This document shows positions 61,560 through 64,000 of a stretch of DNA of 64,000 nt, in pieces. Each line of letters begins with the position of its first letter. Within the stretch, counting starts at the first letter, position 1. The position numbers and the translations under genes were made by a program. Source of the stretch: Gigaspora rosea (lineage: Eukaryota > Glomeromycota > Glomeromycetes > Diversisporales > Gigasporaceae); the NCBI GenBank assembly GCA_003550325.1, contig QKWP01002016.1:28305-92304 (forward strand), written 5' to 3'. Below the pieces are notes generated by a model. It did not search any database, was not told the origin of the DNA, and worked only from the letters and a program-made list of their open reading frames with translations.

Positions 61560-62062
61560 TGTTACTTTATTACTTTATTACTTTATTACATTATTACTTT
61601 ATTACTTTATTACTTTATTACATTATTACTTTATTACTTTATTACTTTATTACATTATTACTTTATTACATTATTACTTTATTACATTATTACTTTATTA
61701 CATTACTACTTTATTGTTTTATTGCTTTATTACTTTATTGTTTTAATACTTTTCAAAAGATATATAAACTCTAGCTTTCTGACCTTCTACCCACAAGCTT
61801 TTAGCTTAGACTCAGACTTCCCTTTCTCCTCCCTCCAATACTTAAATAATTGTATATCTCGAATATTATTATCTAAATCAATAAAATATATCTTTGCTAA
61901 ATAAATAATACTCTTATTAATTAATAAAAATAAAATGAACCGCTCTAGTGAAGTAATATTCCACTTCCACACTGCTTCATATCTTCTCTGACCCTTACAA
62001 GATCCCTGTCGCTGTGTGCTGCGTTGCAAGAACTATATAGAAGGCTATAGTCGCTTGTAACA
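61560..62062 (+). mobile_element. LTR of a second Gypsy-like element
   Basis: It starts TGTTAC and ends TGTAACA, followed directly by TTTTGGTGCC, a primer-binding-site-like TGG start. About 190 bases inside (61560-61750) are a short tandem array of 'tactttattac' and 'attattac' words, which accounts for the repetitive Leu-Tyr-Tyr open frames on this strand. It interrupts the protease of the first element. Confidence 0.7.
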
Positions 62063-62193
62063 TTTTGGTGCCTTCTGGCGGAAATCATTTAAAACAGCCA
62101 GAACACTAGGACCTCTCTTCCTTCACTCTGCAAGGATATTTCTTTGGCTACCTCCTCTCTTCTCGCTCCTAATTAAATAATTGTTTTTTTTGG

Positions 62194-62383
62194 GTTTTCC
62201 TGTCGAATTGAAAAAGATTCGTTCAGAAGGGCATACTTGAAGCCTCTTGCATTTGTTGCACCAGTATTTTCCTGTAGAATTGAAAAAGATTCGTTCAGAA
62301 GGGCATACTTGAAGCCTCTTGCACCGGTATTTTCCTGTCGAATTGAAAAAGATTCATTCAGAAGGGCATACTTGAAGCCTCTG
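62194..62383 (+). repeat. Three tandem copies of a 63-73 bp leader repeat
   Basis: 'ttttcctgtcgaattgaaaa' starts at 62194, 62267 and 62330, each followed by 'gattcgttcagaagggcata' and 'cttgaagcctct'. It lies between LTR and gag, in the packaging-signal region of retroelements. Confidence 0.85.
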
Positions 62384-62557
62384 CTTTTGTAGCATTTGTC
62401 ATTTGTTTTAGTATTTTGTTTTGTTAATTTTCTGTTAGTTTTAGAACCAGATTAGAAACCCTCTTACCTCTTAGTTAGTACATTGAAACTCTCACCTATT
62501 TTCTCATCGGTTTAGTTAAAAAAAAAATTATTAGTTGTTAAACTTCTAGGTCTCTTT

Positions 62558-64000
62558 ATGACTAGAGTAATTAGAGTCTACCAAATTCATCTTGAACAAA
62601 TTGAAGCCCACGACTTTAACCATCCATTTGCTCTTGCTACCACCGTTCTCCAACTCAGTCATCCAGATTTATCTTGTACTATTTGCTATCCACCTTATAG
62701 CTTCCATCGAAACTTTTGCCGTTTTTGGAACAATTACAGAGACACTTATTTTGCTGGCCGATATTCACAAGTTACCATTGACGCCTTTTTCATTTTAACT
62801 CATCCAAACAGCTATAATACTTGTAGAGCTGCTGCCCGTGATATTGTTTTCAGCTGCCAATACCATAATCCTTATTTGGACCCTAAAGAGGTTATTGCTG
62901 AATTACTTCGACGATTCACCCGATATACTCTTGCCACTACTCTACCAGCAGATTTTTCAGCAAATATCTTTGACCATCATATTGAAGGCCTCACTACTTC
63001 TACTCCTCCACTGGGCCGCCTTATTGACACACTTGATCACTTTTCACCTATAATTCAAACTACTGACGATCTTGAATTTAATCTTACACCTACCTCTCGA
63101 CCTGCACGTACCTTACAACCAGAAGATTTAGATAACCAAGCAGGACCTTCCCATTCCACTCACACTACTACCTTAGCACCCTACAACAAAGATACTACCC
63201 AAATACCTTTTCATTCTACACTTGCACTTCCAACTTCTCCTCTTAGTGAAATTCCCCTTGACAATCCTCTTCCTATCCAACATACTCCCTCTCCAAACCG
63301 AGTTGCTCGATTCATCCAAAATCTTAGCCCAGCCACATATTTTCAACTAACCATAGCAACCCCACCTCTACCTATAGTTACCGAAGTTTATCCTAAAACC
63401 CGTTTTTCACCTCATAATACTCCTCTACACACTTCTCCTTTACAACACCAACAACAAATCTTTAATCCTCAACTAGATATTGTTCAGACCCCAATAATTG
63501 GAGCTTATACTGACCAAAAAATTGTTGAACCAGAAATTCATCAAGAAATAAATTTCACAGAAGAAAATTTAGAAGAAAAAAAATTAGAAAGAATTTTAGA
63601 CATACTAACAGAAAAACAAGAAGAAGTAAATTTTCAAGAAGGATTAGAAGAAGAAAAAGTACACTCAGAACCAGAATCAGAAGGAACTATAGAAAACGAA
63701 GAATCAGAACCAGAATTAAACATGGGAGATCAAGCTTTACAAGATACTGTACAAGCTATAAATGCTCTTGTTGCTGCCCTTGGACAAGGTGGTGAAAAAT
63801 CTCTAATCAAAATCGACTTTTAGCGTGGTGATGGAACTCAGGACCCAGTTACGTGGTTGAGGAATTTGAACGAGCTGCCAAGGCCAACCATTGGAGCCCT
63901 GCTCGCCAATTGGAGTTAGCTGCTGCTTATATGAAGGACAATGCCCAGGAATGGTTCTCTAGCCTTGCTAATGCCCCAACTCATTTCCATCATAACTGGC
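62558..64000 (+). pseudogene. Gypsy gag with long N-terminal domain, truncated by window
   Basis: The open frame runs 421 codons from MTRVIRVYQIHLEQIEAHD. It has an unusual cysteine- and histidine-containing globular part (about 1-150), a proline/threonine-rich middle (about 150-320) and a strongly acidic stretch (about 325-390, many Glu). It then continues MGDQALQDTVQAINALVAAL, a typical gag start. TAG (63821-63823) interrupts before RGDGTQDPVTWL; one base is then missing near 63857, after which FERAAKANHWSPARQLELAAAYM continues the capsid region to the window end. Stop plus frameshift suggest a dead copy. Confidence 0.8.

Noticed and set aside
61537-61904. Leu-Tyr-rich membrane-like proteins
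   Set aside because: They are translations of a short tandem array inside an LTR.

Overview
The window looks like a very AT-rich, repeat-dense nuclear segment of an arbuscular mycorrhizal fungus (Glomeromycotina, most like Rhizophagus irregularis). The evidence is the gene content: Sel1-repeat and TKL-type kinase genes, an array of BTB-BACK-TLDc paralogues, short GT-AG introns of about 70-95 bp, and many DNA-transposon relics, retroelement fragments and satellites. No bacterial operon, tRNA, rRNA or CRISPR array was seen. The species is inferred from protein style, not from a marker gene.

Layout. 1-2.5 kb: noncoding, with a 241-base N gap. 2.55-2.95 kb: Helitron-associated coding relic. 3.4-5.4 kb (minus): Sel1-repeat protein and kinase that read as one fused gene split by a single in-frame TAG. 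5.6-6.9 kb: TA-flanked inverted-repeat element with a foldback palindrome and a hAT MITE inside it. 8.26-9.30 kb (minus): three-exon NmrA-like NAD(P)-binding protein, one of only two intact genes here. 10.3-14.7 kb: eroded hAT transposon with a BED-type transposase and a nested Mutator-like MITE. 16-20 kb: diverged 175-240 bp satellite interrupted by a 47-bp satellite and a TA-flanked MITE. 22-24.4 kb: Sel1 and kinase pseudogenes. 27.3-28.1 kb: a GC-richer repeat. 28.3-29.6 kb: LINE 3' end. 30-31.2 kb: hAT MITE. 31.8-33.1 kb: T-rich low-complexity repeat. 43.8-45.3 kb: pseudogene of an unnamed family ending in a RING-like motif. 58.5-64 kb: two LTR retrotransposon relics, the second running off the window.

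The main theme is a five-copy, same-strand family of BTB-BACK-TLDc genes (25.7-27.2, 40.7-42.2, 48.7-50.2, 53.2-54.7 and 57.0-58.5 kb). Two kinds of duplication built it: a segment carrying a kinase relic (22.9-27.3 kb, repeated at 35.2-42.3 kb), and three tandem units of about 4 kb (46.3-58.5 kb). Only the 53.2-54.7 kb copy is intact in both exons. The others show every stage of decay, and alignment of paralogous spacers shows which mobile elements arrived after duplication (solo LTR, SINE, Mutator-like foldback, MITEs).

Mobile elements dominate the rest. Several have recognisable target-site duplications (9 bp Mutator-like; 8 bp hAT-like; 3 bp Harbinger-like; TA), so the classification rests on visible flanks as well as inverted termini.
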